From Mycolicibacterium sp. S2-37 (GTDB taxonomy: Bacteria; Actinomycetota; Actinomycetes; Mycobacteriales; Mycobacteriaceae), in assembly GCF_017352375.1 (NCBI RefSeq), contig NZ_JAFEVR010000011.1:1-53680 (forward strand): DNA of 53,680 nucleotides. Reading direction: 5' to 3'. Shown in pieces: positions 30,949-39,523 of this stretch. How positions within the stretch are numbered: the stretch's first letter is position 1; the number at the start of each line of letters is the position of its first letter. Below the pieces are notes generated by a model. The model was given only the letters and a program-made list of their open reading frames with translations, had not been told where the DNA came from and made no database searches. The translations under genes were made by a program, and so were the position numbers.

Positions 30949-32289
30949 ATGCCACACGATCCCAGCTTCGCGCCCACGCAGCTCGCCGCCCGAGCCGCGT
31001 ATCTGCTGCGCGGTAACGACCTAGGCGTCATGACCACCGCGGCGCCGCTGCTGTATCCGCATATGTGGAGCTGGGACGCGGCGTTCGTCGCGATCGGCCT
31101 CGCCCCGCTCAGCGTGGAGCGGGCGGTCGTCGAGCTCGACACCCTGCTTTCGGCGCAGTGGCGCAACGGCATGATCCCGCACATCGTCTTCGCCAACGGA
31201 GTCGACGGGTACTTTCCCGGGCCCGCCCGGTGGGCGTGTTCCGCGCTGGCGGCCGACGCCCCTCGCGCCCGGCACACCTCGGGCATCACCCAACCGCCCG
31301 TACACGCCATCGCGGTCCAGCGCATCCTGGACCATGCCCGCACCCGCGGCCGGTCCACCCGCGCGGTGGCGGCCTCGTTCCTGGACCGGCGGTGGGACGA
31401 CCTCGTGCGCTGGCACCGCTGGCTGGCCGAATCCCGCGACCAGAACGGCCGCGGCCGCATCACGCTGTATCACGGCTGGGAGTCCGGCATGGACAACTCG
31501 CCGCGGTGGGACGCCGCCTACGCGAAGGTGGTGCCCGGCGAGGTGCCGGAATACCGGCGCGAGGACAACGCCATCATCACCGACGCGAGCCAACGGCCGT
31601 CGGACCTCGAGTACGACCGGTATTTGTGGCTGCTCGAGGAGATGAAATCGGCCCGTTACGACGATGATCTGCTGCCGAAGGTGATGAGCTTCGCGGTGGA
31701 GGACGTGTTCGTCTCGGCCATCTTCTCGGTCGCCTGCCAGGTGCTCGCCGAGATCGGTGAAGACCACAAGCGTCCACACGCCGACGTCCGCGAACTCTAC
31801 GGCTGGGCCGATCGCTTCCGGGCGGGCGTCATCGAAACCACCGACCAAAGGACCGGTGCTGCACGGGATTTCGACGTGCGGGCGGACACCTGGGTGACCA
31901 CTGAGACCGTCGCGCAGTTCGCACCGCTGCTGTGCGGCGGGTTGCCGCACGAGCGGGAACGGGCCCTGCTGCGGCTGTTGGAGGGCCCCCGCTTCTGCGG
32001 GCACCCGGATCTGAAGTACGCGTGTGTCCCGTCGACGTCGCCGGTGTCGCGCGACTTCCGGTCCCGGGAGTACTGGCGCGGCCCGGTGTGGCCGGTGATG
32101 ACGTGGCTGTTCGCGTGGTGCTTCGCCCGGCGCGGCTGGGCGGAGCGAGCGCGGATGCTGCGGCACGAAGGGCTGCGGCAGGCCAGCGACGGAACGTTCG
32201 CCGAGTACTACGAGCCCTTCACCGGCGAACCGCTGGGCAGCATGCAACAGTCGTGGACCGCTGCCGCGGTCCTGGACTGGCTGGGCTAG
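30949..32289 (+). CDS. ggh: Glucosylglycerate hydrolase (GH63)
   Basis: The enzyme hydrolyses glucosylglycerate (and mannosylglycerate) to glycerate and the sugar. It was described from M. hassiacum, where it serves to recover the compatible solute glucosylglycerate when nitrogen starvation ends. The 446-residue product has the same length as that enzyme and near-identical segments (YPHMWSWDAAFVAIGLAPLS, YHGWESGMDNSPRWD, EYWRGPVWPV). The residues I recall as catalytic in the M. hassiacum enzyme, Asp182 and Glu419, fall exactly on GMD182NSP and AE419YYEP. It is cytoplasmic, with no signal peptide. ATG 30949 is preferred to the in-frame ATG at 30937 because the protein then starts MPHDPSF. It ends 4 nt into the convergent marR gene. 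Confidence 0.92.
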   Translation: MPHDPSFAPTQLAARAAYLLRGNDLGVMTTAAPLLYPHMWSWDAAFVAIGLAPLSVERAVVELDTLLSAQWRNGMIPHIVFANGVDGYFPGPARWACSALAADAPRARHTSGITQPPVHAIAVQRILDHARTRGRSTRAVAASFLDRRWDDLVRWHRWLAESRDQNGRGRITLYHGWESGMDNSPRWDAAYAKVVPGEVPEYRREDNAIITDASQRPSDLEYDRYLWLLEEMKSARYDDDLLPKVMSFAVEDVFVSAIFSVACQVLAEIGEDHKRPHADVRELYGWADRFRAGVIETTDQRTGAARDFDVRADTWVTTETVAQFAPLLCGGLPHERERALLRLLEGPRFCGHPDLKYACVPSTSPVSRDFRSREYWRGPVWPVMTWLFAWCFARRGWAERARMLRHEGLRQASDGTFAEYYEPFTGEPLGSMQQSWTAAAVLDWLG

Positions 32290-32750
32290 TTGGGCGGATC
32301 GACGTGATGGTCGGCCAGCCGCTCGAGCGGCACCAGCGCCTTGGCCAGCGTGTCGAGATCGCTCTCGGTGAGCTGCGCGAGCAGTGTCGCCAGCTGCGCG
32401 CGCCGCACAGCGAGCGCCTCGCGGTGCTGCACCAGCCCCTCCGGGGTGACCTCCACCAGCACCGCCCGCAGATCCGACGGATCGCGTGAGCGTTTGACCA
32501 GACCCAGCTTCTCCAGGCGACGGATCGCCACGGTCGTGGTGGGGGTCCGAACGCGCTCGTGGGCGGCGAGCTCGGTCATGCGCATCGGTCCGCATTCGAG
32601 CAGAGTCAGCAGAATCGACAGCTGAGCCAGCGTGAGGTCACCGCCGGCCCCGCGGTTGGCGTCGCCGCGCCGCAACACCGAGAACACCTTCGAAAGAACG
32701 CGCTGCAGTTCCTCCGCGAGTTCGGTGACCTGCGTCTCCGTCTCCACCAT
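32286..32750 (-). CDS. MarR family transcriptional regulator (Rv0042c-like)
   Basis: A 154-residue winged-helix protein of the MarR family. The recognition region is TLAQLSILLTLLECGPMRMTELAAHERVRTPTTTVAIRRLEKLGLV, and the wing contains RDPSDLRAVLVEVTPEG. MarR proteins act as dimers that release DNA on binding small phenolic or other ligands. It is at the Rv0042c position, convergent with ggh. It has a -10 hexamer 8 nt before its ATG. Whether it controls ggh, the SDR or the amino-acid transporter beside it is unknown. Confidence 0.9.
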   Translation of the reverse strand: MVETETQVTELAEELQRVLSKVFSVLRRGDANRGAGGDLTLAQLSILLTLLECGPMRMTELAAHERVRTPTTTVAIRRLEKLGLVKRSRDPSDLRAVLVEVTPEGLVQHREALAVRRAQLATLLAQLTESDLDTLAKALVPLERLADHHVDPPN

Positions 32751-32758
32751 AGTTCGCT

Positions 32759-32764
32759 AGTCTA
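32759..32764 (-). promoter_or_regulatory. Leaderless-type -10 of the marR gene
   Basis: TAGACT on the minus strand is 8 nt before ATG 32750, within GTTAGACTAGCGAAC, a partial inverted repeat (GTT...AAC) that might be an autoregulatory site. Confidence 0.45.
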
Positions 32765-32804
32765 ACCGGTCTGCTGCCGACGGCATGGCGATGCGCAGCA
32801 ATTC

Positions 32805-33542
32805 CTAGAGCACCTGTGACAGGAAGCGTTGGAGACGATCGGTCTCGGCGGCGTCGAAGATCTGCTCGGGCGGCCCGGCCTCGACGACCTGCCCGTCGTC
32901 CATGAAGACCACGGTGTCGGCCGTCGATCGCGCGAACCCCATCTCGTGGGTGACCACCACCATCGTCATGCCGTCGGCGGCCAGTTCGGCCATCAACGAC
33001 AGGATGCCCTTGACCAGTTCGGGGTCCAGCGCCGAGGTGGCCTCGTCGAAGAACATCACCTGCGGCGCCATGGCCAGCGCCCGGGCGATGGCCACCCGCT
33101 GCTGCTGCCCGCCGGACAGTGTCGCCGGCCGGACCTCGGCCTTGTGCCGCAGCCCGACCCGGTCCAGCTGGGCCAGCCCGAGTTCGCGGGCCTGCTCGGT
33201 GTTCAGCCCCCTGAGCTTGCGCGGTCCCAGCGTCACGTTGTCGAGCACGCTGCGGTGCGGGAAGAGGTTGAACTGCTGGAACACCATGCCGATCCGCTGG
33301 CGCAGCTGATCGGGGTTGTCCCTCAGCACCGAGCGGCCGTCGAGCAGGATGTCGCCGCGGTCGGGCTCGTAGAGCCGGTTCAGCGTCCGCAGCAGGGTGG
33401 ACTTGCCCGACCCCGACGGCCCGATCACGACCGCGGTGGTGCCGGCGGCCACGTCGAGGTCGACGCCCTGAAGCACCTTGTTCGGCCCGAAGGCGAGGTG
33501 AATGTCGGTGGCGCGCAATGACACCGGTTCGATGTCCGGCAT
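32805..33542 (-). CDS. glnQ: Polar amino-acid ABC transporter ATPase (GlnQ-like)
   Basis: This 245-residue ATPase energises amino-acid uptake. Walker A is GPSGSGKST, the Q-loop lies in FQQFNLFPH, the signature is LSGGQQQR, Walker B is VMFFDEATSALDPE, and the switch histidine is in VVVTHEMGFA. The sequence is typical of the glutamine/polar amino-acid subfamily. Its ATG overlaps the stop codon of the fused permease gene (TGATG), so the pair is translationally coupled and forms a two-gene GlnPQ-like importer. The exact substrate (Gln, Glu, Asn or Asp) cannot be decided here. Confidence 0.92.
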   Translation of the reverse strand: MPDIEPVSLRATDIHLAFGPNKVLQGVDLDVAAGTTAVVIGPSGSGKSTLLRTLNRLYEPDRGDILLDGRSVLRDNPDQLRQRIGMVFQQFNLFPHRSVLDNVTLGPRKLRGLNTEQARELGLAQLDRVGLRHKAEVRPATLSGGQQQRVAIARALAMAPQVMFFDEATSALDPELVKGILSLMAELAADGMTMVVVTHEMGFARSTADTVVFMDDGQVVEAGPPEQIFDAAETDRLQRFLSQVL

Positions 33543-35323
33543 CAGATCATCTCCTGCGTGGTGGCCGGCGTCGGCGCTTCCTCGGTGGGTTGTCGGCCGC
33601 GCCGTAGGCGGGCGTCGACGAAGTTCACCAGGTGGGTCAGCGGGATGGTCAGTGCGAGATAGAACAGGCCCGCAGCCACCAGCGGTGAGAGATTTCCGGT
33701 CTGCGCGTTGAGGTCCCGGCCGACCTGGAACAGCTCGCGCTGGTTGGCGATGAGCCCGAGGAAGTACACCAGCGACGAGGCCTTCAGCAGCGAGATGAAC
33801 TGGTTCATCAGCGCAGGCAACACCCGCCGGACGCCCTGCGGGATCACCACCAGCCGCATCGACGACGCATAGCTGAAGCCGAGCGCTCGGGAGGCCTCCA
33901 GCTGTCCGGCCTCCACGCTCTGAATCCCGGAGCGGAAGATCTCGCCGATGTAGGCCGCGGCCATCAGTCCCAGCGCGGCGATGCCGAGCGGGTAGGGGTT
34001 GTTGCCGGTCAGCCCACCGACCACCGGCCCCAGCCCGAGCCCGATGAGCAGGATGATCACCACCTCGGGCAGGCCGCGGAAGATGTCGGTGTACACCCGC
34101 GCCGGCCAGCGCAGCAGCCGGGAACGGGAGATACCGGCGACGGCCAGCGCCATGCCGAGGACCAGTCCGATGACGCTCGCGCTGAAGGTGAGGATCAGGG
34201 TGTTGGGCAGGCCGGTCTTGAACAGGTCGGGGATGGCCTGCTTGTACAGATTCCAGTCGAGGAACGAGTCCTTCAATTGGGAGAGCGTTGATTTCGGTCC
34301 GGCAGCGGCGGTGGCCGGTTCGTCCTGGTGTTCGGCGGCGATGGCGGCGAAGTCGGGCAGCTGCGGTGCGGGCGCGGCCTTGGATCCGGGTTTCCAGCCC
34401 GGCGGAACCACGCGGGGCACCCAGTCGGAGTAGAGCTTCGACCAGGTGCCGTCGGCGATGACGGCGTCCAGCCCGGAGTTGAGCGCGTCGATCAGCGGCT
34501 GGTTCTCCCTGGCGACGGCGTAGGCGACGAAGTTGTCCAGGCTGAACGTGTTCTCGACGATCTGGGCGGGGTCACCAGGTTGGACGGTGCCCTGCGCCTG
34601 TTGGGAGGGCGCCACCCAGGCGTCGATCTGCCGGGTCTTGAGGCTGGCGTAGACGGTGTTGTAGTCGGGGTACTTCACCGGGTCCAGCCCCAGGGTGTTG
34701 ATGACGTACTCCTCCTGCACCGTGCCCTGCACGACGCCGATCCGCTGACCGGGCTGCAGCTGACCGAACCCGGTGATCGGCGATCCGCTGGGGACCACGA
34801 GCGAGAAGTAACCGAAGTCGTATCCGTTGGTGAACCCGACGGTCTGCCTGCGGGCTTCGGTTGTGGTGATGGAGGAGGACGCGACGTCGAAGCGGCGCGA
34901 TGCGGTCTGGGCGAGCAGTCCGGAGAACTCGGTGCCCACGAAGTCGACCCGCAGGCCGAGTTTGCCGGCGATCGCGCGGAGCAGTTCGTTGTCGAATCCG
35001 GTGAACTGGCCGGCGGAGTCGATGCAGATGCTCGGCGGCGCGTCGGACAGCGTTCCGACGGTGATCACCCCCGGCTGCCCCAGGCCCAGGGCGTTGACGT
35101 CGATCGAGTCCAGTGGCCGCACGTTCGGGGTGGTGTACTTGTCGGCCCCCGGACCCTGCGCCGCGGCCGCCAGGTTGGCGGGCAGGGCGCTGGCGCTCTG
35201 GATGCCGGGCGGTGCGCACTGGTCGACCTGAGCGACGGCGGGCGCGGCGCTGCCGAGACCGATCACCATCAGGAAAGTCACGAGCGCCGATACGAGGACT
35301 GCCGCGAGCCGTCCGGGATTCAT
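33542..35323 (-). CDS. Fused solute-binding protein and permease of a polar amino-acid ABC transporter
   Basis: The 593-residue protein joins two components that are often separate. It has a signal peptide (LVTFLMVIGLGSAAPAVAQ, cleavage near VDQCAPP), a type 3 extracellular solute-binding domain (about residues 55-310), a linker, and a BPD_transp_1 membrane domain (about 360-575). Typical SBP segments are GVITVGTLSDAPPSICID and GFDNELLRAIAGKLGL. The EAA loop appears as EASRALGFSYASSMRLVVIPQ. Such SBP-permease fusions occur in GlnP-type importers. It is coupled to glnQ by a 3-nt overlap. A -10 hexamer lies 6 nt before ATG 35323. Confidence 0.92.
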   Translation of the reverse strand: MNPGRLAAVLVSALVTFLMVIGLGSAAPAVAQVDQCAPPGIQSASALPANLAAAAQGPGADKYTTPNVRPLDSIDVNALGLGQPGVITVGTLSDAPPSICIDSAGQFTGFDNELLRAIAGKLGLRVDFVGTEFSGLLAQTASRRFDVASSSITTTEARRQTVGFTNGYDFGYFSLVVPSGSPITGFGQLQPGQRIGVVQGTVQEEYVINTLGLDPVKYPDYNTVYASLKTRQIDAWVAPSQQAQGTVQPGDPAQIVENTFSLDNFVAYAVARENQPLIDALNSGLDAVIADGTWSKLYSDWVPRVVPPGWKPGSKAAPAPQLPDFAAIAAEHQDEPATAAAGPKSTLSQLKDSFLDWNLYKQAIPDLFKTGLPNTLILTFSASVIGLVLGMALAVAGISRSRLLRWPARVYTDIFRGLPEVVIILLIGLGLGPVVGGLTGNNPYPLGIAALGLMAAAYIGEIFRSGIQSVEAGQLEASRALGFSYASSMRLVVIPQGVRRVLPALMNQFISLLKASSLVYFLGLIANQRELFQVGRDLNAQTGNLSPLVAAGLFYLALTIPLTHLVNFVDARLRRGRQPTEEAPTPATTQEMI

Positions 35324-35329
35324 GCGTGC

Positions 35330-35335
35330 AACCTA
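35330..35335 (-). promoter_or_regulatory. Leaderless-type -10 of the SBP-permease gene
   Basis: TAGGTT on the minus strand ends 6 nt before the ATG. Confidence 0.5.
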
Positions 35336-35382
35336 GCGGTCACGCCGGGGCAGACCAACGGTTCGGCTCACCGCGTTCGCCC

Positions 35383-36183
35383 TCAGCCCGCGCGCTGGTC
35401 CCGCCACCGGCACAGCGCCTCGGCGGCCGTCAGGTCGTAATCCGGGCCGTTGACGCCGATGGTCAGCAGCGTGACGCCGAGTCCGACCAGCGCGTCGGCC
35501 TCGGCGAGCATCGACTCTTCGCTGCCTTCGGGGACGCCGGAGGACCGTTCCACCGCCGCCGGGTCGCGGCCCACGTCGGCGCAGTGCCGGTCGAGCACCT
35601 CGGCCTTGCCGGGGTAGGTGCTGCGGTCGGTGAAGCCGTGCCAGATGTCGGCGTGTTCGGCGACCATCCGCAGCGTCTTCTTCTCACCCTGCCCACCGAT
35701 CAGAATCGGGATCTTGCGGGTCGGCGCCGGGTTCAACTTGGCCAGCCGCGACTCGATGCGCGGCAGGGCCCCGGCGAGATCGTCGAGCCGGCTGCCCGCG
35801 GTGCCGAATTCGTAGCCGTACTCGTCGTAGTCCTTCTGCTTCCAGCCGGATCCGATGCCCAGGATCAGTCTCCCGTCGCTGATGTGGTCGACGGTGCGGG
35901 CCATATCGGCCAGCAGTTCCGGGTTGCGGTAGCTGTTGCAGGTGACCAGCGCGCCGAACTCGATGCGTGAGGTCTGCTCCGCCCAGGCGGCCAGCATCGT
36001 CCAGCACTCGTAATGGGCGCCCTCGGGATCGCCGTAGAGCGGGAAGAAGTGGTCCCAGTTGAAGGCGACGTCGACGCCGATGTCCTCACAGCGGCGAACG
36101 GCGTCTCGGATGTGGCGGTACTCGGGGGAATGCTGCGGCTGGAGTTGGACTCCGATACGGATGGGGCGGCTCGCGGAGGTCAT
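35383..36183 (-). CDS. LLM-class F420-dependent oxidoreductase (Rv0044c-like)
   Basis: A 266-residue luciferase-like monooxygenase family protein of the mycobacterial TIGR03560-type group, likely using cofactor F420. Segments include RIGVQLQPQHSPEYRHI, VDVAFNWDHFFPLYGD, the conserved FGALVTCNSYRNPELLADMARTVD, and GRLILGIGSGWKQKDYDEYGYEF, which forms the phosphate-binding part of the TIM barrel. The substrate is unknown. ATG 36183 is taken; an in-frame GTG three codons earlier (36192) is possible. It lies at the Rv0044c position between the transporter and the DUF3616-like gene. Confidence 0.9.
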   Translation of the reverse strand: MTSASRPIRIGVQLQPQHSPEYRHIRDAVRRCEDIGVDVAFNWDHFFPLYGDPEGAHYECWTMLAAWAEQTSRIEFGALVTCNSYRNPELLADMARTVDHISDGRLILGIGSGWKQKDYDEYGYEFGTAGSRLDDLAGALPRIESRLAKLNPAPTRKIPILIGGQGEKKTLRMVAEHADIWHGFTDRSTYPGKAEVLDRHCADVGRDPAAVERSSGVPEGSEESMLAEADALVGLGVTLLTIGVNGPDYDLTAAEALCRWRDQRAG

Positions 36184-36221
36184 ATCCGCCACGGTAGTAC
36201 CGCGCGCAGCGGTGTGAGCGG

Positions 36222-37295
36222 TCAGTCGAATCGGACCTGGATGCGGTGGTCCTCGTCGGTCACGTAGTAGACGTGATCGGACTCGACGGCCAGGCCCTCG
36301 ACGTTGCGGAGATCGGGGAAGTCGCGGATCAGGTCGGCGCGGACGACGGTGGACTCGGCATCGTCGGCGGGCAGGGTGAAGCGCCAGTGCGAGCAGTGTG
36401 CGACGCCGCCCTGCGGATATTCCTCGAGCAGGGCGGACCCCTTGTCGGTGGCGTCGATCGAGCCCAGGATCGCGTCGTAGGAGTCGTTGCCGGAATGGGA
36501 GAGCGCGCGGAATCCGACGAGTGCGTCCGGTGGTGCCACCCCCGCCAGCTCCCAGACCCGTACGACAGTCGGCTCGGTGCCACCGTCGAACATCGCCGGC
36601 ACGCCGGACACTTCGACGAGGATCGGTTCACCTTCGGCGGTGGTGGGGAAGCGCAGCGCCAGCAGCAGGTTGCCGTTCGGTCGGAAGGCGGCACCCTCGA
36701 TGTTGATGGGCACGTCGCGCTCGGTCAGCCGGTCGACCCACGTCTTGTTGCGCTGGATGCCGCGTTCGATGGTGCGCGCGATGAACCGGGTGCGTACGCC
36801 GTCGCCCGGTGTGATCGCGACGACCCGCGACGCGTCGAGCGCATCGTTGATCAGGCGGTGCAGGCGAAACCGGTTGCGCCGGATCTCGATCGGCAGTTCC
36901 GCTTCGGTGACCGTCCGGTCGATCGACTGTTCGTCGAAGCGCGCGATGAAGGCACGTTTGGCCTGCAGCGGTCCGCCCTTGGATCCGTAGTGTGAACCCA
37001 CCACATAGATCCAGCCCTCGTGTCGTGCGACGGCTTCGGCGTCTTCGGTGCGTCCCTGTTCCTTCCCGGCGACGGCCGGCAACGGGTGGATTTCCCAACC
37101 GCTGCCGCGTGCCGCGCCGCGGGCGTGGCCGAGCACCGCGATGCAATCCTCCACCGAGCCCTCGTCGAGCACGGTCCAGAACCCGAGATCCCAGCCGTGC
37201 GCGTCGAGCAACGCCTGGTTGTCGACGTGGACGAGGTCGGATGCCTCGTTGCCCTCGTGGGCGAGGTCGACGGTGGCGAGCCCTGGGCAGGTCAT
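36222..37295 (-). CDS. DUF3616-like protein, function unknown
   Basis: This 357-residue protein is not one I can name. Its strand-rich pattern has repeated segments such as EGWIYVVGSHYGSKGGPLQA, INIEGAAFRPNGNLLLALRFP and LRNVEGLAVESDHVYYVTDE. These resemble the DUF3616 family and, more loosely, phytase-like beta-propellers. There is no signal peptide or lipobox, so it seems cytoplasmic. It lies 24 nt downstream of phoX on the same strand. It also has its own -10 hexamer 7 nt before ATG 37295, so it could be expressed with phoX or alone. Confidence 0.7.
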   Translation of the reverse strand: MTCPGLATVDLAHEGNEASDLVHVDNQALLDAHGWDLGFWTVLDEGSVEDCIAVLGHARGAARGSGWEIHPLPAVAGKEQGRTEDAEAVARHEGWIYVVGSHYGSKGGPLQAKRAFIARFDEQSIDRTVTEAELPIEIRRNRFRLHRLINDALDASRVVAITPGDGVRTRFIARTIERGIQRNKTWVDRLTERDVPINIEGAAFRPNGNLLLALRFPTTAEGEPILVEVSGVPAMFDGGTEPTVVRVWELAGVAPPDALVGFRALSHSGNDSYDAILGSIDATDKGSALLEEYPQGGVAHCSHWRFTLPADDAESTVVRADLIRDFPDLRNVEGLAVESDHVYYVTDEDHRIQVRFD

Positions 37296-37302
37296 CCGCC
37301 GA

Positions 37303-37308
37303 ATGGTA
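37303..37308 (-). promoter_or_regulatory. Leaderless-type -10 of the DUF3616-like gene
   Basis: TACCAT on the minus strand ends 7 nt before the ATG, inside the short gap after phoX. Confidence 0.45.
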
Positions 37309-37319
37309 GTCCGGTGCGG

Positions 37320-39395
37320 CTAGACGCCGATGTTCCCATCGGCCTTCCACACCGCGACCACCGACGGTCGCGCGGTGCCGTTGCCACCCTCGGGCCAGCG
37401 TGACTGCGGATCGTCGATGCTGTTTTCGTCGTTCTCGCCCGGATGCTGGACGCAGACGGTGACGAAGTCGTCGGTGACGACGGGCCCACAGGTCTCGGCG
37501 CCCAGGGGAACGGTGAGGAACTGCTTGGTCTCCCCGCGTGTGGGGCCGTCGAGTGCGACCGCGAACAGGCCGTCGTTGGAGTCGAGCGCGTTGCCGTCGG
37601 TGGAGATCCACAGGTTTCCGTGGCTGTCGAACGCGAGGTTGTCCGGGCAGGAGATCGGGCTGACCCGCGACTTGTCGAAGCCGGCGTAGTAGGTGTCGGC
37701 GGCCGCCGGGTCGCCGCACACCAGCAGCAGCTCCCAGGTGAAGTCGGTGCCGGCGTGGTTGTCGGTGATCTCCAGGACCTGGCCGCTCTTGTTGTCATTG
37801 CGCGGGTTCGCGGCGTCGACGCCGGGTTCGCCGTCGGCGCCACGCTCGTCGTTGTTGGTCAGCGCGACGTAGACCTTGCCGGTGTGGGGGTTGGCCTCGA
37901 AATCCTCGGGCCGGTCCATCTTTGTGGCGCCGGCCTTGTCGGCGGCCATCCGGGTGAACACCGCCACTTCCTGCGGCGAGATCCCGGGAACCAGGGACTC
38001 GGCCTGTCCGTTCGGACCGGATCGCAGCAGCGGCAGCCAGGTTCCGGTCCCGCTGAACGAGCCCTTCGCCGGCAGCTTGCCCGAGCCGTCGATCTCCGCG
38101 GGCGGGATGTCGCTGGACAGTTTGGCGACGTAGAGCGTGCCTTCGTCGAGGATGGCCATGTTGTCGGCCATGGCGGCAGGGTCTTTCCCGGGCCGCATCT
38201 TCCTGCTGGACACGAACTTGTACATGTAGTCGAAGCGTTCGTCGTCGCCGCTGTAGGCGACGACGGTGCCGTCGTCGGTGATGTAGATGTTGGCGCCCTC
38301 GTGCTTGAGACGGCCCATCGCGGTGTGCTTGACCGGGGTCGAGTTCGGATCCCACGGGTTGAGTTCGACGACGTAGCCGAACCGGTTGACCTCGTTGGGC
38401 GCCGCGGCGAGGTCCCAGCGCGGATCGAAGGTCTCCCACAGCAGTTCGGACGGTTCCAGTTTGACGCCGTAGCGGTCGAGGCGGTCGGCGTCGACCGGGT
38501 TGGGGCCCGGTGCGCCCTCCGGGGCGCCGAAGTAGCTGTGGAAGTTCTCCTCACCGGAAAGCACGGTGCCCCAGGGGGTGACGCCGCCGGCGCAGTTGGC
38601 GATGGTGCCCAGGACGGTGCGGCCCTCGGGGTCGGCGGCGGTCTTGACGAAGTCGGTGCCCGCGCCGGGGCCGGTCAGCATGAACGGGGAGTCGGCGGTG
38701 ATGCGCCGGTTGTAGCGGCCCATCACCGGGCGCAGGCCGCCACCGGGTACGCGTTCGACCTCGACGACGCCCATGCCCATCGACGCGATCTCGACGTCGA
38801 ACTGGTCGCGGGTCGGGGCCTTGGGGTCGAATCCGGGGAACATGAACTGCGGGGTGGCGTATTCGAAGTTGGTGACCAGCAGGAAGTGGCCCGGCTGACC
38901 GTCGATCGGCAGCAGTCCGGCGAAGTCGTTGTTGAAACCGAACTGGCCGCGCTGCGAGGCGCCGGTCTGCTTGGTGACGTCGAACGCGGGTGCACCGGGC
39001 ACAACGGGATCGCCCCAACTGATGACCACGCCCTGTTCGTACCCCGAGGGGACGACGACGGCGTCCTCGCTGTTGGGCGCGACGGAATCGAATCGCATCC
39101 CGGGCAGCGGCTCGGGCGCCGCGGCGGTGGAGCTGCTGGACGCGGCGCCGGGGGTGTCGTCGCCGCCGCAGGCCGCGAGGACCGAACCGGCGCCGACGGC
39201 CAGGACGGTGACGCCGGTGGCCTGCAGCACCGACCGGCGCGAGACGATCTTGACGATGTCACCGAAGTATTCGTTGTCGCTGGTGTTCGGTACCGGCTTG
39301 GAGCAGGCGTCTCCGCACTTGTAGCGGCACGTGATGTGCTGCCGCTTCGACTTGCCGTCATGGGAGACAAAGAGATTCAGGGGCACGAGCGCCAT
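37320..39395 (-). CDS. phoX: PhoX family phosphatase (DUF839), Tat lipoprotein
   Basis: PhoX enzymes are calcium/iron-dependent alkaline phosphatases that release phosphate from many organic esters outside the cytoplasm. The 691-residue product has an unusual N-terminus. About 50 residues, with a Cys-rich patch (CRYKCGDAC), precede a twin-arginine signal (SRRSVLQATGVTVLAVGAGS) that ends in a lipobox LAAC (Cys76). Mature-domain motifs include VTNFEYATPQFMFPGFD, NCAGGVTPWGTVLSGEENFH and YVVELNPWDP, all typical of PhoX. It is thus likely exported folded and anchored as a lipoprotein. The ribosome-binding site GGAAGGAAG precedes ATG 39395, and PHO-box-like heptamers lie about 80-100 bp upstream. 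Confidence 0.92.
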   Translation of the reverse strand: MALVPLNLFVSHDGKSKRQHITCRYKCGDACSKPVPNTSDNEYFGDIVKIVSRRSVLQATGVTVLAVGAGSVLAACGGDDTPGAASSSSTAAAPEPLPGMRFDSVAPNSEDAVVVPSGYEQGVVISWGDPVVPGAPAFDVTKQTGASQRGQFGFNNDFAGLLPIDGQPGHFLLVTNFEYATPQFMFPGFDPKAPTRDQFDVEIASMGMGVVEVERVPGGGLRPVMGRYNRRITADSPFMLTGPGAGTDFVKTAADPEGRTVLGTIANCAGGVTPWGTVLSGEENFHSYFGAPEGAPGPNPVDADRLDRYGVKLEPSELLWETFDPRWDLAAAPNEVNRFGYVVELNPWDPNSTPVKHTAMGRLKHEGANIYITDDGTVVAYSGDDERFDYMYKFVSSRKMRPGKDPAAMADNMAILDEGTLYVAKLSSDIPPAEIDGSGKLPAKGSFSGTGTWLPLLRSGPNGQAESLVPGISPQEVAVFTRMAADKAGATKMDRPEDFEANPHTGKVYVALTNNDERGADGEPGVDAANPRNDNKSGQVLEITDNHAGTDFTWELLLVCGDPAAADTYYAGFDKSRVSPISCPDNLAFDSHGNLWISTDGNALDSNDGLFAVALDGPTRGETKQFLTVPLGAETCGPVVTDDFVTVCVQHPGENDENSIDDPQSRWPEGGNGTARPSVVAVWKADGNIGV

Positions 39396-39468
39396 GTGGG
39401 CGGCTTCCTTCCACGCATCCGACCGGCCGGGGCTGACGGCCGGGATGTGCGGAAAGTTACGGGAGTTG

Positions 39469-39497
39469 GGCGATCACCCGGCAAGCACCAGGTGAAC
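39469..39497 (-). promoter_or_regulatory. PHO-box-like 11-bp repeats upstream of phoX
   Basis: On the minus strand three heptamers follow each other at exactly 11-bp steps: GTTCACC, GCTTGCC and GATCGCC. Actinobacterial PhoP/RegX3-type regulators bind such 11-bp direct repeats, with GTTCACC as the ideal unit. Only the first unit is perfect. Confidence 0.4.
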
Positions 39498-39523
39498 AGG
39501 AGGCGACGGCGATCGCCGGACGG

